This document shows, piece by piece, positions 1 through 8,403 of a DNA stretch of 64,000 bases. The notes under the pieces are model-generated. The model worked only from the letters and a program-made list of their open reading frames with translations, was not told the origin of the DNA and made no database searches. A program made the position numbers and the translations under genes. This stretch comes from JAJYKC01 sp963823105 (GTDB lineage: Bacteria > Acidobacteriota > Terriglobia > Bryobacterales > Bryobacteraceae), in the NCBI GenBank assembly GCA_963823105.1, contig CAWGKC010000017.1:186001-250000 (forward strand), given 5' to 3'. The stretch's first letter is position 1, and each line of letters opens with the position of its first letter.

Positions 1-1
1 T

Positions 2-451
2 CGCATCGTCCCCATCCTTTGCGGCGCTTATGGAATCAGCCTCTACCGCGGCGGAATGCCGGAAGACACCGACCCGGTGAAGCGCTTCCTGGGCGCGCTG
101 GGCGACATCGCCGCGCGCGAGGCCCATCGCCTCCTCTGGGTGCTCGGCATCGACATGTCCCACATGGGCCGCCGCTACGGCGATCCCTTGGACGCCCACG
201 CCGGCGAAGGCGAAATGACCAATGTCGAGCGCCGCGACCGCGCGCGAATCGACGCGGTAACCAACGGCGACGCCCGCGCCTTCTGGGAGCAGGTGCGCGA
301 AAATCACGACCCGTTGAAATGGTGCGGCTCCTCCCCGCTCTACACGTTCCTCAAAGCCGTCCCCTCGGCCCGCGGCGCCCTCGAACGCTACGAGCAATGG
401 AACATCGACGACCGCAGCGTTGTCAGCTTCGCCGCGCTGAGCTTCCGCTGA
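2..451 (+). CDS. AmmeMemoRadiSam system protein B (MEMO1 family), C-terminal part
   Basis: The frame is open from the first bases of the window, so the gene starts upstream and about 149 C-terminal residues are present. The opening residues RIVPILCG are characteristic of the MEMO1/AmmeMemoRadiSam B family, and the segment with DMSHMG further on fits the dioxygenase-like fold of that family. Family members are usually about 270-300 residues, so roughly half is missing. The biochemical role of the family is not settled; it is usually found with AMMECR1 and a radical SAM protein, neither of which is visible here. No downstream partner lies in the same direction within 180 bases. Confidence 0.75.
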   Translation, partial: RIVPILCGAYGISLYRGGMPEDTDPVKRFLGALGDIAAREAHRLLWVLGIDMSHMGRRYGDPLDAHAGEGEMTNVERRDRARIDAVTNGDARAFWEQVRENHDPLKWCGSSPLYTFLKAVPSARGALERYEQWNIDDRSVVSFAALSFR

Positions 452-637
452 GAGGGGGCGTTCGGAGGTACGCTCACGGATTACGATGGCCTCAGATCCG
501 TGAACGCCCGATTAGCGCCACCTAGCGGGAACGGATGCAGTACCAGCCAGCCAATCAGACGCCAATTCGCCGTCATCGACGTGCCACGGGACGGAGGCCC
601 ACAAAAATAAGACCCGAATACGATTACAATCGAGGCC

Positions 638-1800
638 ATGAAATCGGAGGTTTTGAACGCCTTACTGACAGCCAGAACGTTGTTCGACACGGCGCGACGA
701 CAATGTCTCGTCAGAGATCGCCACATCGCCTCCGCAGGGCTTATGGTCGCCCAGGACGCTGTCGAGGTAGTCCTATACGCCTGTCTCGTCGAGAAGGGCG
801 CAAATGAAACCAAGTCTCTTGAGCGCCTCACTTTCGACCAATTGATTGGCGAGATTACGCGCGCAGGTCTAACCGTCGTCAAGTCCGGCACGCTGAAAGC
901 GATGAATAGGCAACGGGTGCTCGTAAAGCACAACGCCCAACTCGCAGAACCGGCGACGGTCCAGGATTATTACAGGGCGTCTCTGCTGGCTACTGACGGC
1001 CTATTGATCCAAGTCGTTGGAAAGCCGCTGGGTCAAGTCGTTTTGGCTGACGCTGTTTCAAAGCCGGAGCTTAAGGCTCTCATCGAAGAAGCGACGAAAA
1101 ATATCGAGGGCCAGCGGTACCCGGACGCGCTGATCGCCACAAGAAAGGCCCTGTTCCTGGCCGTGGATGTAGACTACGACATACGGGGCTAGGAACTCCA
1201 CGATCCCTCGCAGGACGTCAATTACCTAGGGCTACTACTGGGCAACAAAGCACCCTACCACGCTCGGAACAGTACCTTCATTCGGGAAAACGTCTCAAAC
1301 CCGCTGGAGTATATTCAACTCGATTATGAGCGAATCGATATCGAGATGATGACGCTCGGGGTCGATCCCACAGAATTTTTCAACGTGTTGCGCTTGACCC
1401 CAAATGTCTACCGACGGCCCGACGGCCTTTGGGCGGTCGGCATCGAAGCGCGCACCGGGATCGCTGCAACGGAGGACAATGCGCGCTATTGCCTTGATGT
1501 CGTAGTTTCAATCCTCGTGAGTCAGCAGCCGCGACATACCCTAGTTCGGCAGCCAGGCATCGCTACGTGGACAGTCCGGCTGCTCCATTCGCAGCCCGTA
1601 CTGAAGCGGGCGGCGCGGGACGCCGAACATCAAGGCGCCATATTGGCCAAAGGTGATTCGTGTGTCGGTCGAAAGCTGGTTTTAGGCTTCGACGGGAGGA
1701 GAAATTTGTCCAGGTATTTTCGTCCGACGATGGAAACGGGCCGCCCTTCTCGGGCTACCTACCGCTAGACGCCTGCGAAATTGAGATGCAATCGCCATAG
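638..1800 (+). pseudogene. Hypothetical gene broken by an in-frame TAG and later frameshifts
   Basis: An ORF of 184 codons ends at a TAG at 1190-1192, but the same frame continues without another stop for a further 190 codons, and the residues look coding on both sides (DYDIRG, stop, ELHDPSQDV). A TGG to TAG change would explain it. Beyond about 1560 the coding character moves to another frame, ending with the residues SGYLPLDACEIEMQSP and a TAG at 1798-1800, so at least one indel is also present. The N-terminal 60 residues are helical and faintly HEPN-like, but I do not recognise the family. Read-through of the TAG is an alternative to pseudogenisation, though the later shift argues against it. 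Confidence 0.5.
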
Positions 1801-1940
1801 ATCCCGTCGAGCGGGCTAAAGAACTGCGAGATTCCAGCTTGGCATGATAGGGGCTCTCTCGCCAAGGGCCGCATCGATGCCGGAGAATCGGAAGCCCGGG
1901 CGAAAACTCGGCCGTCCAACGAGCGGCCCGCGGATTCAAA

Positions 1941-2261
1941 CTACTCCCTGCCCATGAGGATTGCGGCCATTACGCGAGGGCTGCGCCGTCCGTGGATGAC
2001 TGCGAGAACCCAGAGGGGCATTTCTGCCGGCGCATAGGCAATCAGATATTCACGCACCAAGATGAACCGGAGAGGCCGCGAAGTCAGGTCCGGGCGTTTG
2101 TGGCCCCGATCGGGAAATCGAGCCACGGCGCGAATCCCGCTAAGAAGTTCCTCGCGCACACGACCAGCGGCGATCGGGTTATTTTCCGCAATGTATTCCC
2201 AAATCCCGGTGATATCCTGTGCCGCAAGCGGATGAAGGCGAAAGTCCCGCTCCGCGGTCAT
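1941..2261 (-). CDS. ParE/RelE-family toxin
   Basis: A 106-residue protein with the layout of ParE toxins: an N-terminal segment FRLHPLAAQDITGIWEYIAE (the helix of the RelE/ParE fold), then GIRAVARFPDRGHKRPDL, then REYLIAYAP and a C-terminal strand VLAVIHGRRSPRVMAAIL. ParE proteins act on DNA gyrase, while RelE relatives cut mRNA; the sequence alone does not decide which. Its start overlaps the stop of the upstream antitoxin gene by four bases (2258-2261), so the two are translationally coupled. The reading frame is intact, unlike the second ParE copy near 8.0 kb. Confidence 0.8.
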   Translation of the reverse strand: MTAERDFRLHPLAAQDITGIWEYIAENNPIAAGRVREELLSGIRAVARFPDRGHKRPDLTSRPLRFILVREYLIAYAPAEMPLWVLAVIHGRRSPRVMAAILMGRE

Positions 2262-2515
2262 CGAGACGGATGATTCTTGAGCAATTCGTCCTCACGGCGG
2301 CGGAGGCTCTCGAAAAACTCTTCTCCGTCGATTGCCTTCACCCTGCCGCTTCTCAAGTCGTCGTAGCGGCCGTCGAGCATTTCACGCGTACGGGTCAACT
2401 CGTCGAAATAACCGGCCATCGCGTCTTCGACCAACTTGTCGGGACTGCGTCCGGTTTCCGTTACCCACCGGTCGAGCTTCGCCTGCAGATCGGGATTGTC
2501 AACATGCACATCCAT
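2258..2515 (-). CDS. Antitoxin of the ParDE-type pair
   Basis: About 85 residues, predicted mostly helical, lying directly upstream of and overlapping the ParE toxin, which is the usual antitoxin-first order. The stretch LDRWVTETGRSPDKLVEDAM resembles the ribbon-helix-helix region of ParD/CopG proteins, followed by an acidic, helical toxin-binding tail (FFESLRRREDELLKN). I chose the ATG at 2515 (MDVHVDNPD). A GTG at 2572 would add 19 residues, and the frame stays open upstream into sequence that looks like the end of another protein, so the longer form may be a remnant fusion. Confidence 0.65.
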   Translation of the reverse strand: MDVHVDNPDLQAKLDRWVTETGRSPDKLVEDAMAGYFDELTRTREMLDGRYDDLRSGRVKAIDGEEFFESLRRREDELLKNHPSR

Positions 2516-2694
2516 GCCCTTCAAGATACGCGAAAGCCGGAAGTGAGGCAACACGGGAAACGAGAACGCCACAAGCTCCTCCTCCAGATTGAACTCGTCC
2601 TTCTCATCCGCCCCATAATTCGAAACCGCACGGTAGCGGGCTACCGAGTACCTCGGAATGGACCGGCTCGTTCGTGAACTTCCGAACCAGAGCG

Positions 2695-3492
2695 CTAACC
2701 CACTTCGACGATGGAGATCCCCAGCGCCCGATATGGCGCGACGGTTTCCCCGGCGGCATTAGTAATCAGGTGAGTAAGTACCCCCGCCGGCGCGACCAGA
2801 TAAGGCAGCGCCGTGCCCAGCTTCTCCGCCGAAATCAGCGCGGCCGTTTCCGCCGACGCCTCGATCATCGCCCGCTTGATGAACACCTCGTCCAGCTCCG
2901 GCGTGCGAATCCCGTACTCGGGATGGATGCTGCCCGCGCCCAGCAGGCAGAGATCCGCGCGGAACGAACGCAGTTGTTCAAGGACCAGCGGGCCGTGTGT
3001 CACCTGCGACTCCTTGAACAAACGTCCGCCCAACTGAATCACTTCCACCCGCGCGTGGGACGCCAACGCCAGCGCCAGCGGAACGTTGTTGGTGACAATG
3101 GTCGCCTCCAACCCTGGGTCCAGATATTGCGCGACCTGCTGCGTGGTCGTCCCGCCGTCGATCAAAACAAGCTGGCCCGGTTGGATCATCGCCGCCGCCG
3201 CGCGCGCGATGGCGAATTTCGCGTCCATCGACTGGCCCCGGCGCACGGCAAAGCTAGGAGAAGCGGGCGAACGCGGCAGCGCTCCCCCATGCACCCGGAT
3301 CAGTTTTTGATCGCGGGCCAAATCCCGCAGATCGCGCCGGATCGTGTCTTCGGAAACGCTAAGCAGCGCCCCCAAGTCGCTGGCCACCACCTTCCCGTCG
3401 CGCCGTAGCGTTTCCAGGATGTAGTTCTGCCGCTCTTCTTTGAGTTGAAATTTCCCAAACTCTGCCTGATCGTGCGTGATTGTAGTTGACAT
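2695..3492 (-). CDS. DeoR-family transcriptional regulator
   Basis: A 265-residue protein. The N-terminus holds a DeoR-type winged helix (residues about 18-75) with KVVASDLGALLSVSEDTIRR as the helix-turn-helix, followed by the family signature IRVHGGAL. The rest is the DeoR C-terminal sensor domain of ISOCOT fold, with LIDGGTTTQQVAQYL and VTNNVPLALAL as the sugar-phosphate-binding elements. DeoR regulators usually repress carbohydrate genes and release DNA on binding a phosphorylated sugar. It is divergent from a HAD phosphatase-MFS transporter pair, with a promoter and a perfect palindrome between them, so it probably controls that pair and perhaps itself. Confidence 0.9.
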   Translation of the reverse strand: MSTTITHDQAEFGKFQLKEERQNYILETLRRDGKVVASDLGALLSVSEDTIRRDLRDLARDQKLIRVHGGALPRSPASPSFAVRRGQSMDAKFAIARAAAAMIQPGQLVLIDGGTTTQQVAQYLDPGLEATIVTNNVPLALALASHARVEVIQLGGRLFKESQVTHGPLVLEQLRSFRADLCLLGAGSIHPEYGIRTPELDEVFIKRAMIEASAETAALISAEKLGTALPYLVAPAGVLTHLITNAAGETVAPYRALGISIVEVG

Positions 3493-3514
3493 TGCCTGTT
3501 TGTGCCGATATTAT
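3486..3514 (+). promoter_or_regulatory. Sigma-70 type promoter of the HAD-MFS operon
   Basis: A TTGACA box at 3486-3491 is followed after exactly 17 bases by TATTAT at 3509-3514. Transcription would begin near 3521, ahead of the HAD start codon at 3546. The -35 box lies inside the first codons of the divergent DeoR gene. Confidence 0.7.
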
Positions 3515-3517
3515 CGG
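3505..3517. promoter_or_regulatory. Palindromic operator candidate for the DeoR regulator
   Basis: A perfect inverted repeat, CCGATA-T-TATCGG, lies between the divergent regulator and the HAD gene and overlaps the -10 box. Binding here would block RNA polymerase on the HAD-MFS promoter. Its assignment to the DeoR protein is inferred from position. Confidence 0.55.
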
Positions 3518-3545
3518 ACTTTCAGCCCTTATGCAAGAGAAAACG

Positions 3546-4166
3546 ATGCAAGCGGTGATTTTCGACTATGGGAATGTCCTGTGCGTGCCGCAGCCCTTGG
3601 AGGATGTGCGGGCCATGGCCGACATCTTCGGCCTGCCGGTCGACCGGTTCGAAGAACTCTACTGGCGCAAACGCCTACCCTACGACCGGACCGAAATGAC
3701 ACCGGAAGAATATTGGGAAGACTTCCAGCGGATGGCGGACCTGAAGCCGTCGCCGGAGCGGGCGCAGCGGGCGATGGCGCTCGATTGCCGCAGTTGGGCG
3801 CACCCCAATCCCACGATGATCGGATGGGCGAACCAGGTCCGGGCCGGCGGTTTCAAAACCGCGATCCTGTCCAACATGCCGTTGGCGCTGCGGGTTTACC
3901 TGGACGCCGAGCGCCCCTGGATCCATGAATTCGACCATCGGGTATTCTCCTGCGACGTGAAGTTGGCCAAGCCGGACCATGCGATCTACGAGCTCTGCCT
4001 GCAAGGTCTGGGGATAAAACCGGAAGAGGCCCTGTTCCTCGACGACCGCGCCGAAAACATCGCGGCCGCCCGCAAGGCCGGAATGCATAGTTTGTTGTTT
4101 TCGACGGCGATCCACGCGGCCGCGGAACTCAACGGCCACTACGGGCTCCCCGCGCTTACGGCATGA
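3546..4166 (+). CDS. HAD-superfamily phosphatase
   Basis: A 206-residue HAD hydrolase. Motif I is FDYGNVL with the nucleophile Asp7; the usual second Asp is Gly, as in YihX-like HAD phosphatases. Motif II is ILSNMP, motif III the Lys in KLAKPDHAIYE, and motif IV LFLDDRAENI. It probably dephosphorylates a small phosphorylated metabolite in the cytoplasm. The ORF is open upstream to 3486, but that start would lie inside the promoter, so I use the ATG at 3546, which has AAGAGA about eight bases upstream; ATG 3531 is also possible. Its stop overlaps the transporter start by four bases. Confidence 0.85.
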   Translation: MQAVIFDYGNVLCVPQPLEDVRAMADIFGLPVDRFEELYWRKRLPYDRTEMTPEEYWEDFQRMADLKPSPERAQRAMALDCRSWAHPNPTMIGWANQVRAGGFKTAILSNMPLALRVYLDAERPWIHEFDHRVFSCDVKLAKPDHAIYELCLQGLGIKPEEALFLDDRAENIAAARKAGMHSLLFSTAIHAAAELNGHYGLPALTA

Positions 4167-5320
4167 AGCTGGCCCGGCGGGCGTTCTGGAGCGTCAATGC
4201 CATTTTCATGCTCCACGGGGTGATCGTGGCCAACTGGCTGTCGCGCATCCCGGCGGTGCAACGCAAATTGGGACTGTCCGTCGGCGCGCTCGGCGCTTCC
4301 CTGCTCTGCACGGCGGCGGGGGCGCTATGCGGCATGCCGGTGGCGGCGCGCCTGGTTGGCCGCTACGGCAGTGCGTCCGTCTCGCGCTTCTCCACATTCT
4401 TATTCTGCCTTGTCCTCCCGTTGCCCGGCGTCGTCACACGCGGCTGGATGCTCGCTCCGGCGTTATTCGTTCTCGGATTCTCCGCCGCGTTAATGGAAAT
4501 ATCCATGAACACCCAGGCGGTGATGGTGGAACGGCGCGGACAGCGGCCGGTGATGACCACCTTTCACGCCCTGTTTAGCTTGGGCGGCATGATCGGCGCG
4601 GGCATGGGCGGACTGGCGGCGTGGCTGGGAATCTCGCCCGCCGTGCATTTGTTGGGCGTGATGCCGGTCGTCTTCGTTCTATCGGCGCTGGCGGCGAGAA
4701 ACTTCATTGCCGACGATGTGCGGGAGATCCCCATCCTACCAGTCCATTGGACGCGGCACGTCCGCGCGCTGTGGACCCTCGGAACGGTCGCCTTTTGCAT
4801 TCTGATCGGCGAAGGCGCGATGGCCGATTGGTCGGCGGTCTATTTAAACGGCCTCCGCGGCGTCAGCGCGGCCATGGCGACGTCGGGATATGCCGTCTTC
4901 TCGGTTTGCATGGCCGCCGGACGCCTACGAGGGGACTGGCTGCGCGGCCGTATGGCGGAAGTGGCGATCGTACGTTGGGGCGCGGCATTGGCGTGTTTGG
5001 GCCTCGGCGGCGGGCTTCTCGCGGGAAGCTTTCTCGGCGGCCTCGCCGGCTTCGCTTGCGCCGGATTTGGCTTCTCCACCATCTTTCCAATTCTCACCTT
5101 GCGCGCCGGCCATGTGCATGGAGTTCCGCCCCAGACCGGAATCGCCGCCGTGACGGCGATGGGCTACACCGGTTTCCTCACCGGACCGCCACTGATCGGC
5201 TTCGTGGCGCAAGCGGCTTCGCTGCGGGTTGGGCTGGCGGTCGTGCCGGTGTTGAGCGCCCTCGCCTTCCTCCTCAGCGCGGGCCTGATCCGGGCTGATA
5301 AAATGAAGGCTTGCCGGTAG
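4163..5320 (+). CDS. MFS transporter, YbjJ-like
   Basis: A 385-residue membrane protein with about 12 hydrophobic segments. The N-terminus (HGVIVANWLSRIPAVQRKLG) resembles the YbjJ group of the major facilitator superfamily, whose substrates are not well defined. It overlaps the HAD phosphatase by four bases and shares its promoter. In E. coli ybjJ also sits beside a HAD phosphatase (ybjI) and a regulator gene. The pairing suggests import of a compound whose phosphorylated form is then dephosphorylated, or detoxification of a sugar phosphate analogue; that is inference. Confidence 0.85.
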   Translation: MKLARRAFWSVNAIFMLHGVIVANWLSRIPAVQRKLGLSVGALGASLLCTAAGALCGMPVAARLVGRYGSASVSRFSTFLFCLVLPLPGVVTRGWMLAPALFVLGFSAALMEISMNTQAVMVERRGQRPVMTTFHALFSLGGMIGAGMGGLAAWLGISPAVHLLGVMPVVFVLSALAARNFIADDVREIPILPVHWTRHVRALWTLGTVAFCILIGEGAMADWSAVYLNGLRGVSAAMATSGYAVFSVCMAAGRLRGDWLRGRMAEVAIVRWGAALACLGLGGGLLAGSFLGGLAGFACAGFGFSTIFPILTLRAGHVHGVPPQTGIAAVTAMGYTGFLTGPPLIGFVAQAASLRVGLAVVPVLSALAFLLSAGLIRADKMKACR

Positions 5321-5410
5321 AATCCTCGACCGGCGCCGGGCTGTTAGCCCATCGAAGGGTACGCCCCGTGTTGCCGGGTGCTAAGCGCGAACCGCAAACG
5401 ATGGGGGACT

Positions 5411-6088
5411 ATGGCGATTCCGGTGTTAATTGCCGATGGCCATCAAATGATGCGGGATGGATTGCGATCGATCCTGCGCCAGGAGGCGACGTTTGAAGTG
5501 ATCGCCGAGGCCGGGGATGGCGCGGAGGCCGTTCACTTGTGGCGCGAACGCAAACCGGATTTATCGGTGATGTCGGTGGGCTTGCCCGGATTGAACGGCA
5601 TTGAGGCCACCGCGGCTATTCTGCGCGAGGACGGCAACGCCCGGATCGTTCTGCTCGCCTCCAACGAAGACGAGGAACGGTTGGTGGAGGCGGCCAAATC
5701 CGGCGCCCGGGGTCTCCTGCTGAAGCGCTCCTCGGAACGGGAATTGATCGATACCATGCGCAGAGTGGCCGTTGGCGGTTGGGCGCTGGGGCCGGTGGTG
5801 GCGCGCATCCTCGTCGATCGGCGGCGGGCCGGAGCCAAGGGCGACGCGCCGCTGAACATTCTTTCACCGCGCGAGCGCCAGGTGCTAAGGTTGGTAGCCG
5901 AAGGCAAATCCAGCAAAGAGATTGCCACGTTACTCCAATTGGAAGTCCAAACCATCCGCAGCTACCGCAAAGCCATGATGCTGAAACTGGGCGTCGGCAA
6001 CGCCGCCGACGCCACCAGAGTGGCGATGAAAGCCGGACTGATGCGAGACGTGGGCGCAACCGCTCGCTCCGCCGGGAGCGGGGAATAA
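5411..6088 (+). CDS. NarL/LuxR-type response regulator with a degenerate receiver
   Basis: A 225-residue protein with a receiver domain (residues 1-120) and a C-terminal LuxR helix-turn-helix (LSPRERQVLRLVAEGKSSKEIA). The receiver has lost key residues: the phosphoacceptor Asp is Ser55 (LSVMSVGLPG where MD is expected), the acidic pair near the N-terminus is AD-Gly10, and the switch Thr is Ala. The conserved Lys (LLLKRSS) remains. It therefore probably does not use ordinary Asp phosphorylation. No sensor kinase is adjacent. I chose ATG 5411 (MAIPVLIADG) rather than the in-frame ATG at 5378, because the domain starts there. Confidence 0.85.
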   Translation: MAIPVLIADGHQMMRDGLRSILRQEATFEVIAEAGDGAEAVHLWRERKPDLSVMSVGLPGLNGIEATAAILREDGNARIVLLASNEDEERLVEAAKSGARGLLLKRSSERELIDTMRRVAVGGWALGPVVARILVDRRRAGAKGDAPLNILSPRERQVLRLVAEGKSSKEIATLLQLEVQTIRSYRKAMMLKLGVGNAADATRVAMKAGLMRDVGATARSAGSGE

Positions 6089-6108
6089 ACGAGGACCGGG
6101 AAAATATT

Positions 6109-7041
6109 ATGTTAGACAGTCCATGGGGCGCGCTGCGAGTCAACGACGCCCATGTGCATTTTTTCTCCCATCGCATGGTGTCGATGGCGGCGGCCGCGGC
6201 CGGTCTGAGCGCGGACCAGGCGGTGTTGAAGCTCGGCTGGGACCGGCCTCCCGAAGATCCCGCGGAATTGGCGGCGATCTGGGGGGAGGAGATGGACCGG
6301 CACGGCGTCGGCCGCGCCGCTCTGATCGCCAGCATGCCCGGCGACGAGGGAAGCGTCGTCTGCGCGGCGGCGCGCTTTCCCGAGCGCTTTCGCGGCTATA
6401 TGATGGTGAACCCGCTGGCCGAAAGGGCGTGCGAGAACGCGGCCGGTGTGCTCGCAGGCGGGCACATGCGCGGGATCTGCCTGTTTCCGGCGATGCATGG
6501 CTACAGCCTGCGCGACGCCCACGCGGCGGCGATGATCGATGTGGCCGCCGCGCGTCCCGGCGTCGTCGTCTTCGTCCATTGCGGAGCGCTAAGCGTTGGC
6601 TTTCGCCAAAAACTTGGCCTCGCCTGCGACTTCGAATTGGCGCACGCCAATCCGCTCGATCTGCATCGCTTGGCCCAACGCCATCCTTCCGTCCATTTCG
6701 TCATTCCGCATTTCGGCGCCGGGCTTTTCCGCGAAGCGTTGATGCTGGCGGACCTTTGTCCGAACGTCTATTTCGACACCTCCAGCGGCAATCGCTGGAT
6801 GCGCTACGAGGGCGCGCACATGGATCTCCGCGAGGTCTTCCGGCGAGCGATCGACGTCGCCGGTCCCGGCCGGCTCCTATTCGGCACCGATTCGTCCTGG
6901 TTCCCTCGCGGATGGCACGCGGCTATTTTCGAGTCCCAAGCCAAGGCGCTCTACGAAATCGGCGTCAGCGCCGACGACGCAACGCTGATTTTCGCAGGAA
7001 ATTTCGACCGTGTGTTCGGAATTGAAACACCGGTACTATGA
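6109..7041 (+). CDS. Amidohydrolase-related (TIM-barrel) metal-dependent hydrolase
   Basis: A 310-residue protein of the amidohydrolase-2 group. The N-terminal metal motif is NDAHVHFF; further on are VVVFVHCGAL, VHFVIPHFGAG and the C-terminal LLFGTDSSWFPRG, giving the His/His/His/Asp pattern of this TIM-barrel family. Members hydrolyse or decarboxylate cyclic or aromatic acids; the substrate here is unknown. The same frame is open back to 5779, but that stretch overlaps the response regulator and has no family similarity, so ATG 6109 is used. It lies 20 bases after the regulator and may be co-transcribed with it. Confidence 0.85.
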   Translation: MLDSPWGALRVNDAHVHFFSHRMVSMAAAAAGLSADQAVLKLGWDRPPEDPAELAAIWGEEMDRHGVGRAALIASMPGDEGSVVCAAARFPERFRGYMMVNPLAERACENAAGVLAGGHMRGICLFPAMHGYSLRDAHAAAMIDVAAARPGVVVFVHCGALSVGFRQKLGLACDFELAHANPLDLHRLAQRHPSVHFVIPHFGAGLFREALMLADLCPNVYFDTSSGNRWMRYEGAHMDLREVFRRAIDVAGPGRLLFGTDSSWFPRGWHAAIFESQAKALYEIGVSADDATLIFAGNFDRVFGIETPVL

Positions 7042-7113
7042 ACCTCGCTCCGCGCTGAGAGAATTCCCTAGGGCCGCTCACCTACTACTCAGGCGTCGGG
7101 GCCTCCACTCATC

Positions 7114-7647
7114 ATGCAATTTTCCTTGCGAATGAAACCGCCAGGGCGGGCGCTGACTTTGTCCCTGGCCGATTATGTGTCTCCCGTGCAGCCGGAGCCG
7201 AAGACAGCCATCCTGATTCCCGGATTCCGGGAGTCCAAGCGGATGCGCGTTTTTCCCGGAGGCTGGGACGAAGAGACGGCGCGTTACCGGCCCGCGGTCG
7301 TCGGCGCTCCCGTCGAAGATCTGGTCCGTCTGGCACGGAACTGGGACGAGCGCTGGGAACGTCCGAAGCGCGCGCTGGTCGCTTTTTCATTCGAATATGG
7401 CGAAGGCCCCTCCGAAGCCGACAAGGACGAACTATGGGATCGATTCGGAGTTCCCCTCTTCGAGCAATGCTTGAACTTCCGCCGCGAATTGATGGCCAGC
7501 GAATGCGAAGCCCACGAAGGCCTGCATCTGTTGCCGCAACATTCCGGACTGGAGGGATACCGTTTGGCGCATGGGCGTTGTGCCTGCGGAAGCCCCGCCC
7601 CTAAAGTGTTGCGTGAAGTTCGCCGGGCGATGGCCGCCAGCGCCTGA
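7114..7647 (+). CDS. Conserved-looking hypothetical protein
   Basis: A 177-residue, probably cytoplasmic protein without signal peptide or membrane segment. I do not recognise the family. Visible features are a Trp-rich middle (NWDERWERPKR), an acidic helix (GEGPSEADKDELWDRFG), a His/Glu stretch (ECEAHEGLHLLPQHSG) and a CxC pair (GRCACGSPAPK) near the C-terminus. The Shine-Dalgarno sequence is weak; ATG 7132 is an alternative start. It lies immediately upstream of tRNA-Leu and is probably the last core gene before the accessory island. Confidence 0.6.
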   Translation: MQFSLRMKPPGRALTLSLADYVSPVQPEPKTAILIPGFRESKRMRVFPGGWDEETARYRPAVVGAPVEDLVRLARNWDERWERPKRALVAFSFEYGEGPSEADKDELWDRFGVPLFEQCLNFRRELMASECEAHEGLHLLPQHSGLEGYRLAHGRCACGSPAPKVLREVRRAMAASA

Positions 7648-7691
7648 GGTGCGTAGCATTCAGCCAATCGCCGCTGGTATCCTGAGGATGC

Positions 7692-7778
7692 GCGAGCGTG
7701 GCGGAATTGGCAGACGCACTGGATTTAGGTTCCAGCGGGGGCAACCCCGTGAGAGTTCAAGTCTCTCCGTTCGCACCA
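7692..7778 (+). tRNA. tRNA-Leu (anticodon UAG)
   Basis: An 87-base class II tRNA. The acceptor arm GCGAGCG pairs with CGTTCGC (one G-T wobble) and is followed by A73 and an encoded CCA. The anticodon stem CTGGA/TCCAG encloses the loop TTTAGGT, giving UAG, which reads CUA leucine codons. There is a long variable arm (CGGGGGCAACCCCG) and a T arm GAGAG-TTCAAGT-CTCTC. The accessory island starts just downstream of its 3' end. I found no repeat of the 3' end further right that could be an attachment site. Confidence 0.95.
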
Positions 7779-7831
7779 AGATTTTAATCGCGCGGCCAAT
7801 TTTCAATACACTTGGCATGTGGTGAATTGTC

Positions 7832-8011
7832 ATGGATCAATCCCAGAGCGAAGTGGGGCGGGAGGAGTTGAAAAAGCTGCGGCTGGCGGAACTTCGAAAG
7901 GAAATCGCGATCGGCAGCGAGGAGGCGGACCGGGGCGAATTCGTCGACGGCAAAGAGACATTCGCTGAAATCCGCCGGCGCAGCGCAGAGCGGAAGCGCG
8001 CCAGGGGATGA
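7832..8011 (+). CDS. Short ParD-like antitoxin
   Basis: A 59-residue, highly charged helical protein. The end (EIAIGSEEADRGEFVDGKET followed by FAEIRRRSAERKRARG) is the typical toxin-binding C-terminus of ParD antitoxins. The N-terminal ribbon-helix-helix DNA-binding part of the family is short or missing, so this is either a truncated antitoxin or a small variant. Its stop overlaps the start of a broken ParE toxin gene by four bases. It begins 53 bases after tRNA-Leu, at the left edge of the island. Confidence 0.65.
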   Translation: MDQSQSEVGREELKKLRLAELRKEIAIGSEEADRGEFVDGKETFAEIRRRSAERKRARG

Positions 8012-8312
8012 AGCGGTTCATCCTCACCCGCGCGCCAAGCGGGACATCGGCGACATCCGGGATTACATCGCCTAGCGACAACATCGAAGCCGCCGATCGG
8101 GTGATTGACGCCTTGGAAGACGCCATGATTAAGCTGGCGAAGAACCCCGGCATCGGCCACTGGCGCGAGGAACCGACAGACAGACGCCACCGTTTCTTCC
8201 CGTCCATTCGTACCTGATCGTCCACCGTCACGAAACCAAGCCGCTGCAGATTATTCGCGTTCTCCATGGGGCCCGCGATGTGCAAAGCCTCCTTGGCCTG
8301 GCGCCGGACTGA
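8008..8312 (+). pseudogene. ParE toxin, frameshifted
   Basis: Pieces of one ParE toxin are readable in order in different frames: KRFILTRA in the start frame, AKRDIGDIRDYIA in the next, back to DNIEAADRVIDALEDAMIKL and NPGIGHWREE, then SYLIVHRHETKPLQIIRVLH and GARDVQSLLGLAPD to the TGA at 8310-8312. Put together they make a complete toxin of about 100 residues. At least three indels are needed, so no functional toxin can be made from the sequence as given. The pairing with the upstream antitoxin is by a four-base overlap. Confidence 0.75.
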
Positions 8313-8403
8313 ACACGGCCCGAGCGGCCAGGGCCGCGATGACCGGGAGACTTGCCACCCCAACGCTCAGGGCGTATCTTAAGGAATAGTCAGGATTTGG
8401 AAT

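Noticed and set aside
3486..3545. Upstream start of the HAD gene
   Set aside because: It would lie within the promoter boxes and the operator; ATG 3546 has a ribosome binding site and starts the family domain.
5779..6108. N-terminal extension of the amidohydrolase
   Set aside because: It overlaps the response regulator coding region and has no family similarity.
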